64,000 nucleotides of DNA, taken from NCBI GenBank assembly GCA_015345905.1, contig JADDTR010000027.1, forward strand, positions 125,417 to 189,416, read 5' to 3'. The notes under the pieces were generated by a model that was not told where the DNA came from, did no database searches, and saw only the letters and a program-made list of their open reading frames with translations. This document shows, piece after piece, positions 46,034 to 59,420 of this stretch. Position numbers and translations under genes: made by a program. Source of the DNA: Aotearoamyces nothofagi (taxonomy: Eukaryota > Ascomycota > Leotiomycetes > Leotiales > Tympanidaceae). Within the stretch, counting starts at the first letter, position 1. Each line of letters opens with the position of its first letter.

Positions 46034-47405
46034 ATGGTTGCAAGCACCGCTCTTGTCCTGGAAGACTACAGTGTCTCTAGTAAGAACGGCTTCTTGCCTG
46101 CCGAGTTACCACTTCAGACATTACCAGATGCGTACTATGGCAGCTGGGAAGCCATCATGTCGCGGTTGCCCATGCTCCTCCGAGACGGCCATCTCAGAGG
46201 TGAGATAGATAAGTTACATGTACTTTCCACAGCAAGATTACAATCGGAGAGGGAATGGCAGCGAGCATACTCAATACTCGGATTCATGGCACATTCATAT
46301 ATCTGGGGAGGAGACAGGCCTTCGGAAGTGAGTCTAGAATCTCTATGGACAAGAGACAGCACTGACGCCCAGGAGACCTTGCCAGCTGCGGTATCAGTTC
46401 CGTTTCTGGAGATAGCTTCTCACTTGGATCTGCCACCAACGGCGACGTATGCGGGACTCAACTTGTGGAACTACGCCCCCATTTGCGCAGATGCGCCGCT
46501 GTCAACGCCAGATAATCTCCGATCACTGCACACCTTCACTGGCAGCAGGGATGAAGAATGGTTCTTCATCATATCGGTGGCCATGGAGGCGCGCTGTGCA
46601 GCGATCATCCCCATCATGCTCAAAGCCATGGACGCTGCAGGCATGAATGATTCCCAGAAGGTGCAAGAGTGCCTGCTGGCCTTTGCAGGGTGTGCTGTTG
46701 ATCTCGGGAACCTTCTGGAGAGGATGTACGAGGAGTGCGATCCGTACGTCTTCTACTACCACATCCGACCGTTCCTAGCCGGAAGCAAGAACATGTCTGT
46801 CGCCGGTCTCCCGAACGGCGTCTTCTACGACGAGGGGGACGGGGCGGGCCGGTGGCGGCAGTATAGCGGCGGCAGCAACGCGCAGAGCTCTCTCATACAG
46901 TTCCTAGACGCGGTGCTGGGCGTCGAACATGAAGCCACCGGGGACCAGAAAGATGCCAAGGGACCCAGAGCAAAGGGCGGGTTCCTCCACGTAAGCACCC
47001 CCCGTCACAGCCCCCGAATGCTCTCTCTCTCTCTCTCTAACACCACAGTAGGAGATGCGGAGCTACATGCCAGGCCCCCACAGCCGCTTCCTCCAGCACG
47101 TCAGCGCCGCCGCCAACATCCGCGGCTACGTCGCAAGCCACGCATGCGACCGCGACCTCCACGCCGCCTTCAACGGCGCCGTCGCCACGCTCGCTGGCTT
47201 CCGCGACAAGCACATCCGGCTCGTCACGAGATACGTCGTGCAGCCGGCGCGCGCGCCGCCGCCGCCGCAGCAGCAGCAGCAGAGGAGCGTGAATCTTGCC
47301 ACGCGGGCGCCCGGCCTGTACGGCACGGGCGGGACGCAGCTGATCCCCTTCCTGAGCCGGACGAGGGACGAGACGCGCGATGCGGCGGTCTCTCCCACGG
47401 GGTAG
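46034..47405 (+). CDS. BNA2: Indoleamine 2,3-dioxygenase
   Basis: Two exons: 46034-46990 and 47052-47405; 436 aa. It is a heme enzyme opening the indole ring of tryptophan to N-formylkynurenine. Blocks seen: YSILGFMAHSYIWGG, LPAAVSVPFLEIASHLDLPP, RDEEWFFIISVAMEAR, FYYHIRPFLAG and YSGGSNAQSSLIQFLDAVLGVEH. The proximal-His region is SYMPGPHSRFLQHV, at the start of exon 2. The tail is RGYVASHACDRDLHAAFNGAVATLAGFRDKHI. A PPPPQQQQQ insert lies near the C-terminus, a low-complexity loop. Intron 1 is 61 nt with a CT-repeat tract. Start MVASTALVLEDYSVS. Confidence 0.95.
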
Positions 47406-47885
47406 GCGTGGCCGTCCTGTCCTGGCGGGGTTCGGGATGCTGGATCGGGCGCGGGGCGTGGGAGCCTGAGCGTGGATATTGACCTCGATTGCTGCTTATT
47501 CTCGTAGAATAGAGTAGAGTAGGCTGGCTGGCTGGCCTAGAGTACGTTATAGAATCTATAATATCGTGCAGACGAGAGCTAGATGTATATTATAAGAGCA
47601 GGAGGAGAAAAGCTCCATGGGCACTGACGGACCGGGATCTAAACCTGCGAGAAACTTCGTTGCCATGGTACAGTACATTAGCGCGCAGGAGGATAGTCGA
47701 TATATGTGCTGTGAGATTAAATGCAGTTCTAGTAGTAAGGCTGTTGCAGCCCAGTTGTGCGATATTAATATTTACGATCTATACGTATATGTCGACCTCT
47801 AAAACCCAAGGCCGATTACCAATCCAATTCTACACGCCGGATCCCATCCCGATCAACGCACGGATATGGCACCCCCCTTTTATAA
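47406..47885. other. Convergent spacer between IDO and the alpha/beta hydrolase
   Basis: 480 bp of 3' flanks. No gene supported. Confidence 0.5.
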
Positions 47886-49166
47886 TTATACAGGCATCGA
47901 TTTACTCGCGCTCTCAATCGCGTCGACATCATGGCTCCTACGGCTGCTCTCCTCCAACGCATCATAGACATTGGTATCCTCAAACCTGTCGACATTGAAG
48001 CTGTGATCCAGCTGTCGTAGGCGCTCTATACTCTCCTTGCGTCCGAATATCGCGTTGAGCTCGGCGCAGGCTTCGGAATAGCAGCGGTCTGCCGCTTTGG
48101 GGAAGTGGATGGGATTGGGCTTCTTGTCAAAGGCGTGGGGGACGCCGTGGATTAGGCCGCCTTTCACGGTTTTGCCGATGGCGGGTGATTTGAGGCGCTC
48201 GCCGAATGCGACGCCTTCGGCATTGAGCATGTCGAGTTCGCAGGTGTAGAGGATGATGGTATCGGGGTATGACTCGCGAAGGGTAGCGTCCGGAGCGGCG
48301 GCGGGCGAGAGATAGGGATCTGAAAAGTCAAGAGGGCAGGTTGTCTTTCCTCTTGTTATGTACGCATTGTCAAAGAGGTTGGTCAATAATGTAGGGAGGT
48401 TCTTTTCGGGACGCGGATTCGTGGCTCGTTTGTCGGCGCGAGGTATGCGGAAGTCTGTCGGGGGATAGAAGGAGATGATGGCTGAGATTTTGAGGTCTGG
48501 TATTTCGTGGGCGATTTCGAGGATTGTCGGGGCCAATGGCTTTATGGGGAGATGGAGTGAACTTGTGCTTTTGGTGGGAGTTATGGCAGATAGATTCGTT
48601 CTGCTGCTCGTGCTCGTACTGCTTAAAGTCGGTCTAATCTTGTGGTGCTTGTCTGGTCGTAATGTCCGTCTTCCTGCTTCGGTCTGGAGGTCGTGCAGCA
48701 TTAAAGGCACTGTCAGTGCAAAGTTACCTCCTGCTGAAAAGCCACTCAGAGCAATCCGATGCGGATCGATGTGTAGTTCATCTGCGTGTGCAGCAATATA
48801 TATCACAGCGTCTGTGCCGTCTTCTACTCCGGTGCTAAACGGGTACTTGGGGGCAAGCCGATACTCGACACTGACGAGTATCGCATGAGCATTCTCCATG
48901 ACCGCCCTGGCCCAGCGCGCGTCGTCAGTGCCGGTACCCAGAGTGAAGCCTCCTCCATGGTAATTGATGACGACGGGGTACAGCTTGTCGTTGGACGCAT
49001 CAAAGTAGCCCTCGGGCACGTAAAAGACGAGCTTGAAATGGCCGCCGACGGTCGACAACCTTGAAGGCACCTTGACCGTGAAGGCTGGAGACGGAGGCTG
49101 GGGGGACGCAAAATGATGGATGCGCATCCCAATGGCCATCAGGCCACGCCATACAACCGCCTTCAT
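47886..49166 (-). CDS. Alpha/beta hydrolase, HSL/steryl-ester-hydrolase type; candidate ErdH
   Basis: One exon, 426 aa from the ATG at 49166 (MKAVVWRGLMAIGMRIHHF). The open frame continues 27 codons upstream without ATG, directly after a TTAG acceptor-like site, so an upstream exon is possible. The HSL signature INYHGGGFTLGTGTDD is followed by SVEYRLAPKYPF and the nucleophile GFSAGGNFAL. The acid is probably in TCELDML and the His in IHGVPHAFD. A Ser/Thr-rich insert (SSTSTSSRTNLS) separates core and cap. Family members hydrolyse small or steryl esters. The gene is the divergent neighbour of ErdS. Sterol-aspartate hydrolysis (ErdH role) is inferred from fold and position only. Confidence 0.82.
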   Translation of the reverse strand: MKAVVWRGLMAIGMRIHHFASPQPPSPAFTVKVPSRLSTVGGHFKLVFYVPEGYFDASNDKLYPVVINYHGGGFTLGTGTDDARWARAVMENAHAILVSVEYRLAPKYPFSTGVEDGTDAVIYIAAHADELHIDPHRIALSGFSAGGNFALTVPLMLHDLQTEAGRRTLRPDKHHKIRPTLSSTSTSSRTNLSAITPTKSTSSLHLPIKPLAPTILEIAHEIPDLKISAIISFYPPTDFRIPRADKRATNPRPEKNLPTLLTNLFDNAYITRGKTTCPLDFSDPYLSPAAAPDATLRESYPDTIILYTCELDMLNAEGVAFGERLKSPAIGKTVKGGLIHGVPHAFDKKPNPIHFPKAADRCYSEACAELNAIFGRKESIERLRQLDHSFNVDRFEDTNVYDALEESSRRSHDVDAIESASKSMPV

Positions 49167-51010
49167 CAGGCTGGAAGTGGTGTTGGTTGGATGCGGGGGA
49201 CAGTGGTGAGGTTCGTCGGGCAGAAGGGTTGAGGGTACAGCATCCACCTAACACGATGGAGAATAGTCATGATGCAAGAATGACGGCGCCTGAGGGCCAG
49301 GACACAGCGGCCCTAGGGGAGCAGCAAGGACTGACATAAGAACTGACATAAGAACTGACATAAGAACTGGCACCAGAACTGGCCGTGGCATGCCAAGAGA
49401 GAGCGCGGGTAGGGAGGGGAGATGGTACGACCGGCAGGGCTGAGCACGGTGCTTGGTGAGGGAGAGGGCGCGGAAAACGTGATCAGCATGAATTGGCGGA
49501 CGGCATGGCATCATGGGCAAAGGTGTGCGGCGCTGCTGCTACTATTGTCGCTATCACTGTCATGTTCACTGCCATGTTCACTGTACTGCATATCACTGCC
49601 ACTGCCACTGCCACTGCCACTGCACGGTCACCGCTGGCAGCTACTGTATCTATCTGTCTGCACTGCACTGCAGGCACTCGGGCGTCTGTGTTCTCTTATC
49701 TCCGTGAGGCATTGCGGGACCCACGGAAATGCCTAGAAGCTGCTCACTCACGCAGCATGATGCATGCTGCATCCTGTGATACGGCCGCTGCTCACTCCCG
49801 TCTATCCACGCAGAACTCGCAGCGCCAGACACGCTGTGGAGGATATGTCAGCAGCAGCAGCGAGCATGATGCCACGGCTGCCGGGCTGGGACTTGCGGGC
49901 TGACGTCATGGCGTGCTTGGATTCAGCAGGGCCAAGCATGCTGTAGTGGCCGGGGATGGAGGTGCTGGACCGGCTGGCTGTACAGATATACAGTCCAGGC
50001 ACTGTAGAGTCTCTGCGTGGCTGCTCGCCACAGCGTGAGTGCTCGGCCCCTCAGGCCCGCCCGGGTTGGTTTAAGCATTTGGCAGCGCTGGAGCAGCCGT
50101 CGCTAGGGCTGGCCTGGGCTGTAGAGTAGAGGGGCACCACGGGCGCACATGTGTAGCGACAGCGGGCTCGGGCCCGTGGGTTTGCAGGCCCGCAACTGCA
50201 CTGCTGCGTCTATAATATATCTATATTATCTATATTTTCTATATTATCTATATTTTCTATATTATCTATATGATCTATATCATATATTATCGTGCTCTCT
50301 ATATTATACCGTGTACAAGTTCTGTCAACTCCGGAAGAGCCTCCGCCCGGGCTCCGCGGCGTCGCCACGCTTGAGTCACTCGCCCTCCCCACCACGCGCC
50401 GCCTCCCTCCCGCAGGCTGCATCGCCACGGCATCTTCGGGCTTTCTCGTCTGTCTTCCCGCCACATAGCTCGTCCTGCTTACTGCAACAAGCAACAGACG
50501 CCTCCCAATTCACATAAGCTTCTGCAGCGTCTTCTAGTTCCCATGTGCCTTCTTGCTACGCCGCCGTGTACTGGCCCAGAGCCTACAGTGCGGCCAACCA
50601 GTCCCCCGGGTGTCCGGCAATCCAGCAATCGAGATGCAGGAGGACCCTGGGCGCCTCGGCCGGCCGTGTCAGGACCCTCCCAGCTCTTCCCAGCCCTCCC
50701 GATGACCTTGCCTGTTAAAAATCTTGCTAATTGTTGACATCATCCCTTAATAGGGAGCGTGGGAAGGCTCACCTCGTCCCCTCTGCACTCTCGCTGAGCT
50801 TTGAGCACTGTGCAGCTTTTTTGTAGCGTACCTCTTCAGCCGCTGTAGTGTCCTGCGTCGCCCGTCTGACAAGATTGTTGGCCGTGTAGGAGTCGTACAA
50901 GTACAGTCCGGACTGCTGTTCGAGTGCTGGCACCTTAAATGTGTGGCACCGGCGTCGACAAATCCCCAACTCCCGCCAACAACGACAAGCACAACAAGCG
51001 CATCAGCAAG
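49167..51010. repeat. Repeat-rich intergenic region between the hydrolase and ErdS
   Basis: 1.8 kb between divergent genes. It contains GACATAAGAACT units at 49330-49385, CACTGC/TGCCAC units at 49540-49625, a TCTATATTATCTATATTT array at 50214-50300, and GC-rich unique DNA elsewhere. Open frames here are low-complexity. Promoters of both genes must lie at the ends. The stretch 50939-51010 is in frame with ErdS and starts at an ATG (MCGTGVDK), a possible N-terminal extension. Confidence 0.6.
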
Positions 51011-54000
51011 ATGCCATTCAACATTCTCAAGAAGCCTTTCGAGAAGCTGAAGTATCCCATTAGTTCCTCCTCCTCACAATCAAGTCAGAGTACTGCCAAT
51101 GGTGACAGCAAGAGCAACCCTCTTTATCGGGACCCCGATGAGATTGCAGAGGAGCGGAGGAGGAAGAGTGAGGACAAACTGAGGAAGAGGGCCCATAGTA
51201 GGGACCGCTTGCATAAAGCAAAGAGGAAGGATGAGGAGTTTCTGGAAGTTGGTCCAGAGGAACTGACCAGCCTCTACAAGCCTCTCAGCATGAATATGAG
51301 CAAACGAAGAGAACACCCCGAAAGGCTCCTCTTCAAGGAAGTGGATTTGGAGGGTCAGTGCTCAATCCTACTGCATGGCAGACTATCGTCTAGCTGCTAA
51401 TTTTGTGATGCGCAGATATGGTTGATGAAATAGTTGAATTCAGAGCTCGGGTTCACACCCTTCGTCCTTTAAGCTCCAAGCTGGCCTTCCTTGTTCTGCG
51501 ACAACAAACCATCACGATACAGGCAGTCCTTCAAAGTAACTCTACAGAGAATGGAGAAGTGCCAGGTACGTAGTTGCTTGATGTGCCCCAGCATGGTTCA
51601 ATTTTGACTCAAACCCTCACTAGACACGACCATTCCACGGGACCCTCAAGCACCAATTGTGTCGGAATACATGGTACGGTCTGTGGAGCGTTACCCGGTA
51701 GAATCTGTCGTTTTGGTCAAGGGTAAAATTCGCAGACCTCCTCAGAAAATCAAGAATGCGACGGTTCATAATGCCGAGGTTGAAATTTTTGAGATACATC
51801 TTGTCTCTCATCTCACCGAACACGTCCCATTCAGCGTGTATGATGCCGAGAATATCGTCAGGTTAAAAAAGGAACGAGAAGATGAGGAGGAAGGAAAATC
51901 AGACGAAGAAGACTCCGTGCGTTCACCACGTTCATCAGTGGCTCTTGATCAGAACGGCAACAGCAGTAGCAGTCCTCCTAATAGCCGAAGTAAGCAATTC
52001 ATCTTCTAATGCAGCAACTGAGACATTAACAATCTTGCTAGAAAGTCTCCAAAGTAACAGAAACCCACGCACTCTCCCACAATCATACCGTCTAAACAAT
52101 CGGATCGTCGATCTTAGAACTGCAAGTTCACAGTCAATATTTCGCATCCAATCTGGTGTATGCAACATGTTTAGATCTTATCTAGATGATCGTGGCTTCA
52201 TTGAGATTCATACCCCAAAGCTACAGGGCGCCGCAACGGAATCTGGAGCATCGGTCTTTGAAGTCAAGTATTTCGGAAGACAGGCATTCCTTGCACAATC
52301 TCCTCAACTAGCCAAGCAAATGTGTATATCGGCCGACTTTGGCAGAGTCTACGAGATTGGAGCGGTATTTCGTGCCGAGGATAGCAATACCCCACGCCAT
52401 ATGACCGAATATACTGGTCTTGATATTGAAATGGCGATAGACGAGCATTATCATGAGGCGTTAGAGATGATCGATGGCATGTTCAAGAACCTCTGGAAGG
52501 GACTCTATGAACGCTATGGAAAAGAGATAGATATCATTTCTCAGTATTACCCTCATGAGAAGGTTCTATGGCTGGAGAAGACCCCAAGAATTCCGTTCTA
52601 CAAGGGAGTTGAATTGCTCATAGAAGATGGATGGAAAGACGACGAGGGTAATCCTCCGTCTCAGTTCGAAGATTTGGCAACAAGAGCAGAGATCAGACTG
52701 GGCCAGATTGTCAGGGAAAAGTATAAGACGGACTACTACATCTTGGATAAATTTCCGGCTTCAGCAAGGCCCTTCTACACAATGCCGGATCCGAATAACG
52801 ACAAATTCACGAATTCCTTTGACATCTTCATGAGAGGGCAGGAGATCTTATCCGGAGGTCAACGTATTCATGATGCAAAGTTCCTGGAGCAACGCATGAG
52901 AAAGGTTGGAGTCGATCCTGACAGCATGGAAGAATACATGGAAGGATTCCGATGGGGCGTACCGCCACACGCTGGTGCAGGTATTGGATTGGAACGGCTG
53001 GTTTACTTGTTCTTGAATCTTGGAAACATCCGTCTTGCATCCCTCTTCCCACGGGACCCGAAATCTCTGCCAGAGAAGCCTCCTACCTGCATTCTTCGAC
53101 ATCCTGAAGCTAGCACAACCAATCCTCCTTGGCATAGCAGAGACTTTGACGATTACGATCCCAACCGCAAAGAGCTACAACCTCTGACGAAACTGATCGC
53201 AAACTACGGTGATGCAGCCAACACATCCTGGCTCGACGACCGATACGAAGTATGGCGCCATGGCTCAACTGGTGCCGCTCAAGGCTTCGTAGCCTTCCAC
53301 GGCTTCGCTATTACCGTCGGTGAGCCTCTCTGCGCCAGATCCCAATATCCTCAAGTCATCTCCGCATACCTCGAGTACATCAAGGGCGAGCGCAAAGATC
53401 TCAAACCGATCTGGCTGATCTGCAACGCGGAGGTTGAAGAATACCTCGGCGAGAAATTTAACTGGCGCACGCTCTCCGTAGCCGCCGAAAACCGCGTCGA
53501 CCCCAAAAGCAACCCGGCATTCAAAGACCACGACGTGACTCGCAAGATCCGCCATGCGGAGAAAGAAGGCGTCAAGTTGATTGACATGCCAGCCGATGAA
53601 CCGATTCCAGAAGAATTCAAGAAACGCGTCGATGCGCGGATCCAAGATTGGCAGAAAAACCGAAAGGGTACCCAAGTCCATCTCACGGAGCTCAGGCCTT
53701 GGGTCGACGAAGAGCATCGTCGTTATTTCTACGCCGCACAAGACAATAAGGATGGCACCATCCACGCCATCTGTGTCCTTCACCAACTGAGTCGCGAACA
53801 CGGCTATCAAATGAAATTCACCCTCGAATTCCCCTCGGCGCCATCCGGCACCATCGAAGCACTATCCCTACACGCCATGACGGCCATGACGGTGATTGAT
53901 CCTGCATGTAAAAGTATAACCTTCGGTACCGGCGCGTCGCCAGAATTTGTGGGCGGGAGAAACCTCGGGAGACATAAGGTCATAGCACTGAAGAAGAGCT

Positions 54001-54167
54001 ACGAGACCATTAATCGCAGCTTGCGTCTGACAAACAAGAGCGAGTTTAGAGCGAAGCTGGGCGCGAGCAGCGAGAGGGCTTATGTGGCGTACCCGAGAGG
54101 CGGGCTTGGGGCACTCGGTATCAGAGCGATCTTGGGATTCTTGGAGCAAAATAATTCAGGGGCGTGA
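51011..54167 (+). CDS. ERDS: Ergosteryl-aspartate synthase: aspartyl-tRNA synthetase fused to DUF2156
   Basis: Four exons: 51011-51353, 51416-51565, 51624-51989 and 52042-54167; 994 aa. Residues of about 1-115 are a charged extension. About 120-270 are the OB-fold anticodon-binding domain (FRARVHTLRPLSSKLAFLVLRQQ). About 290-625 are the class IIb catalytic core: YRLNNRIVDLRT, motif 1 near IEIHTPKLQGAATESGAS, motif 2 FRAEDSNTPRHMTEY (about 395) and motif 3 GAGIGLERL (about 598). A normal AspRS ends soon after motif 3. This protein continues about 370 residues as a DUF2156 (GNAT-like aminoacyl-tRNA transferase) domain, with YEVWRHGSTGAAQGFVAFHG, RWKI-like NWRTLSVAAE, and GTIEALSLHAMTAM to FGTGASPEFVGGRN. 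That fusion is the published signature of ErdS, which makes Asp-tRNA and transfers Asp to the ergosterol 3-beta hydroxyl. Confidence 0.94.
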
Positions 54168-55448
54168 GATGGGAAGACAGAGAGTGGATGGAGTAAAGTC
54201 GAGATTCAATTTGGCAATTGGAGAACTGGGGATGAGTAAGCATGCACGAGGTGCTTTTTTTTTGGGGGGGGGGATGGAGAGGAGAGCTCTTAATACGATT
54301 TATTTTCCTGATACATTTTCTTCTTTTTGATACCCATAGCGGGGGTTTGACGAGATTTTTTATTTTTATATCTATATCTATATATTCACAGCTTGGAACT
54401 CGATGGGACTTTATTCTGCCCTGCTTTGCCCTGCTCTTGATTTATGGTATGGATGAGTGGGCGAGTGCACGGATGCGAAGGCATTCGGGGAACGGATTGG
54501 CGGGAAAGGAAAGTGCCTGTTTGTTGTATGTGAAAATGCCTGCAGTATGAAAATGCCTGCTGTATGAAAATGCCTGTTTATGAAGACGACTACAGTACAA
54601 GATGCCTGCAGTATGAAGATGCCTGTTGTATGAAAATGCCTGTTTATGAAGACGACTACAGTACAAGATGTCTACAGTACAAGATGTCTATTGTATGAAA
54701 ATGCCTGTTGTATGAAAATGCCTGTCGTATGAAGATGCCTATTGTATGAAAATGCCTGTCGTATGAAAATGACTACAGTACAAGATGTCTATTGTATGAA
54801 AATGCCTGTTGTATGAAAGTGCCTGTTTGTTGTTTATGAAAGTGCCTGTCGTACGAAAATGCCTGTTTATGAAGACGACTGCAGTACGGAAATGCCTGTT
54901 GTATGAAAATGCCTGTCGTATGAAAATGCCTGTTGTATGAAAATGCCTGTCGTATGAAAATGCCTGTTGTATGAAAATGTCTGCAGTACGAAGAGGACTA
55001 CAGTACAAGATGCCTATTTGTAAAATGCCTGTCGTACGAAAATGCCTGCAGTGGTACAGTACAGTACAGTGCATGAAAACGACCACCCACCTCGCCAGCC
55101 AGCCCAGCCAGCCCAGCCCAGCCTAGTGAATCGATCTGGCCTATTCTGTTCTGGCCTATTCCGTTCCGTTTCATTGGCTGGTGCTGGATGGGATGGGATG
55201 GGTTGGCAGTCGGGCAGGATGGGACGAGAGATATATATATCAACACAAAATCAACACAATTACGCATCTGGTACCAGATTCTGCTTTTCGGGGGGGAGAG
55301 AGAGAAAAATTTCCACATTCTCTTTTTTTTGTCTACCCAGACAGTATACTATACTACTATCCGAGATGGCTAAGTCTGGTTAGCGAGGATAGCTCTCTCT
55401 CCTCCTCCTTCACCTCCCTTCCCTCCCCTCCCCTCCCCTCCACCGCAA
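54168..55448. other. Convergent spacer between ErdS and acetoacetyl-CoA synthetase
   Basis: 1.28 kb with no supported gene. It holds a T9-G10 run near 54256-54274, the minisatellite listed separately, CCAGCCCAG units at 55095-55125, GGGATGGGAT units near 55187-55200, and CCCCTCCCCT units at about 55420-55440. Confidence 0.55.
54528..55060. repeat. 17-bp minisatellite (GTATGAAAATGCCTGTY) with higher-order units
   Basis: The core unit GTATGAAAATGCCTGTT alternates with the same unit ending in C. It is near-perfect at 54898-54990. Elsewhere it is interleaved with a longer unit containing GAAGACGACTACAGTACAAG. About 530 bp in total. The translated frames are periodic but not conserved proteins. 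Confidence 0.9.
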
Positions 55449-58478
<3,030 letters not shown>

Positions 58479-59159
58479 GTCTCCAGGAGTCCTCGGTGAC
58501 AGACTACGGTCTTATCTCAGTAATGACGCGGACGGATGCGGGATGCATACAGATGCTGATTAACAAGGGAGCAGATGATTGAAAGTCGACAATCGAGGTG
58601 GATGAAGTTACGTCAAGATAGAGAGATGAGGGAGCAGGGGGAGGGGGTCGCACGGAACAGGCGATCTGAAAGGGGTAAGAGGAGCGAAAAGGAGGGAAAA
58701 GGGCTGGGGCTCTCGGGTCGCTGGTCGTTCCGTTGACCAAGTGCCCTGTCCTGAGGCAACGAGTTATTGTTGGGGTACTCACGTGACGGCCGAGGCCAAG
58801 CAAGCAGAGGCCGCGGCCAAGGGGCTAAGGCGGAGGCCAAGCAAGGCCCATGCAAGGCACGGAGAAGCCGAGGCTGCGGAAGATGAGAAGGGGGCAAGAA
58901 GCAAGTAGACATGTACCTAATGCAATGCACGCCCGTGATTAGCTTTGGGGCGGGTCGATTAGATAGTGTAGATAGTTACTGGAGATAGGCCGACCGCCTT
59001 GCTGCAGCGGCATTGCTCGCGGATTGCAGCTGTCAGGCGCTTCTAGAAGGCTACGACCGCGGGACTTGGCCGACGATGACGAGGAGGACGGCGAGGACGG
59101 AGACGGGAGCGGGCACGGGGCGGCCAGACAAGTCGGCGACCGACGGGACCTGGCAGATG

Positions 59160-59420
59160 GTGACGTGTGGACGTCTGGGCGTGTTGATTTGTGGATGTGA
59201 AATAGATGTGTGGACGTGTGGACGTGTAGATGTGTAGATGTGCAAATAGGCGTGTGGATGTGTGGACGCGTAGATGTGTGGATATGTAGACATGTAGAAT
59301 CTGAATGGTCACGGAGGGCGTGTGGACGTGTGGACGTGTAGACGTGTAGATAGACGTTAGACGTGTAGACGTGTAGATAGACGTGGAGACATGTAGAACC
59401 CGAATGGTGACGGAGGACGT
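59160..59420. repeat. Minisatellite of GTGTGGAC / GTGTAGAT / GTAGAC units
   Basis: Degenerate 8-10 bp units rich in GTGTNGA, all in one orientation, with two longer copies sharing ACATGTAGAA-CCGAATGGTGACGG-like segments about 110 bp apart. That suggests a higher-order duplication. Confidence 0.8.

Noticed and set aside
53265-53810. 181-codon minus-strand open frame within ErdS
   Set aside because: Antisense shadow of the DUF2156 part of ErdS.
54528-55060. CRISPR-like array
   Set aside because: Units are adjacent with no unique spacers, and the window is eukaryotic; this is a minisatellite.
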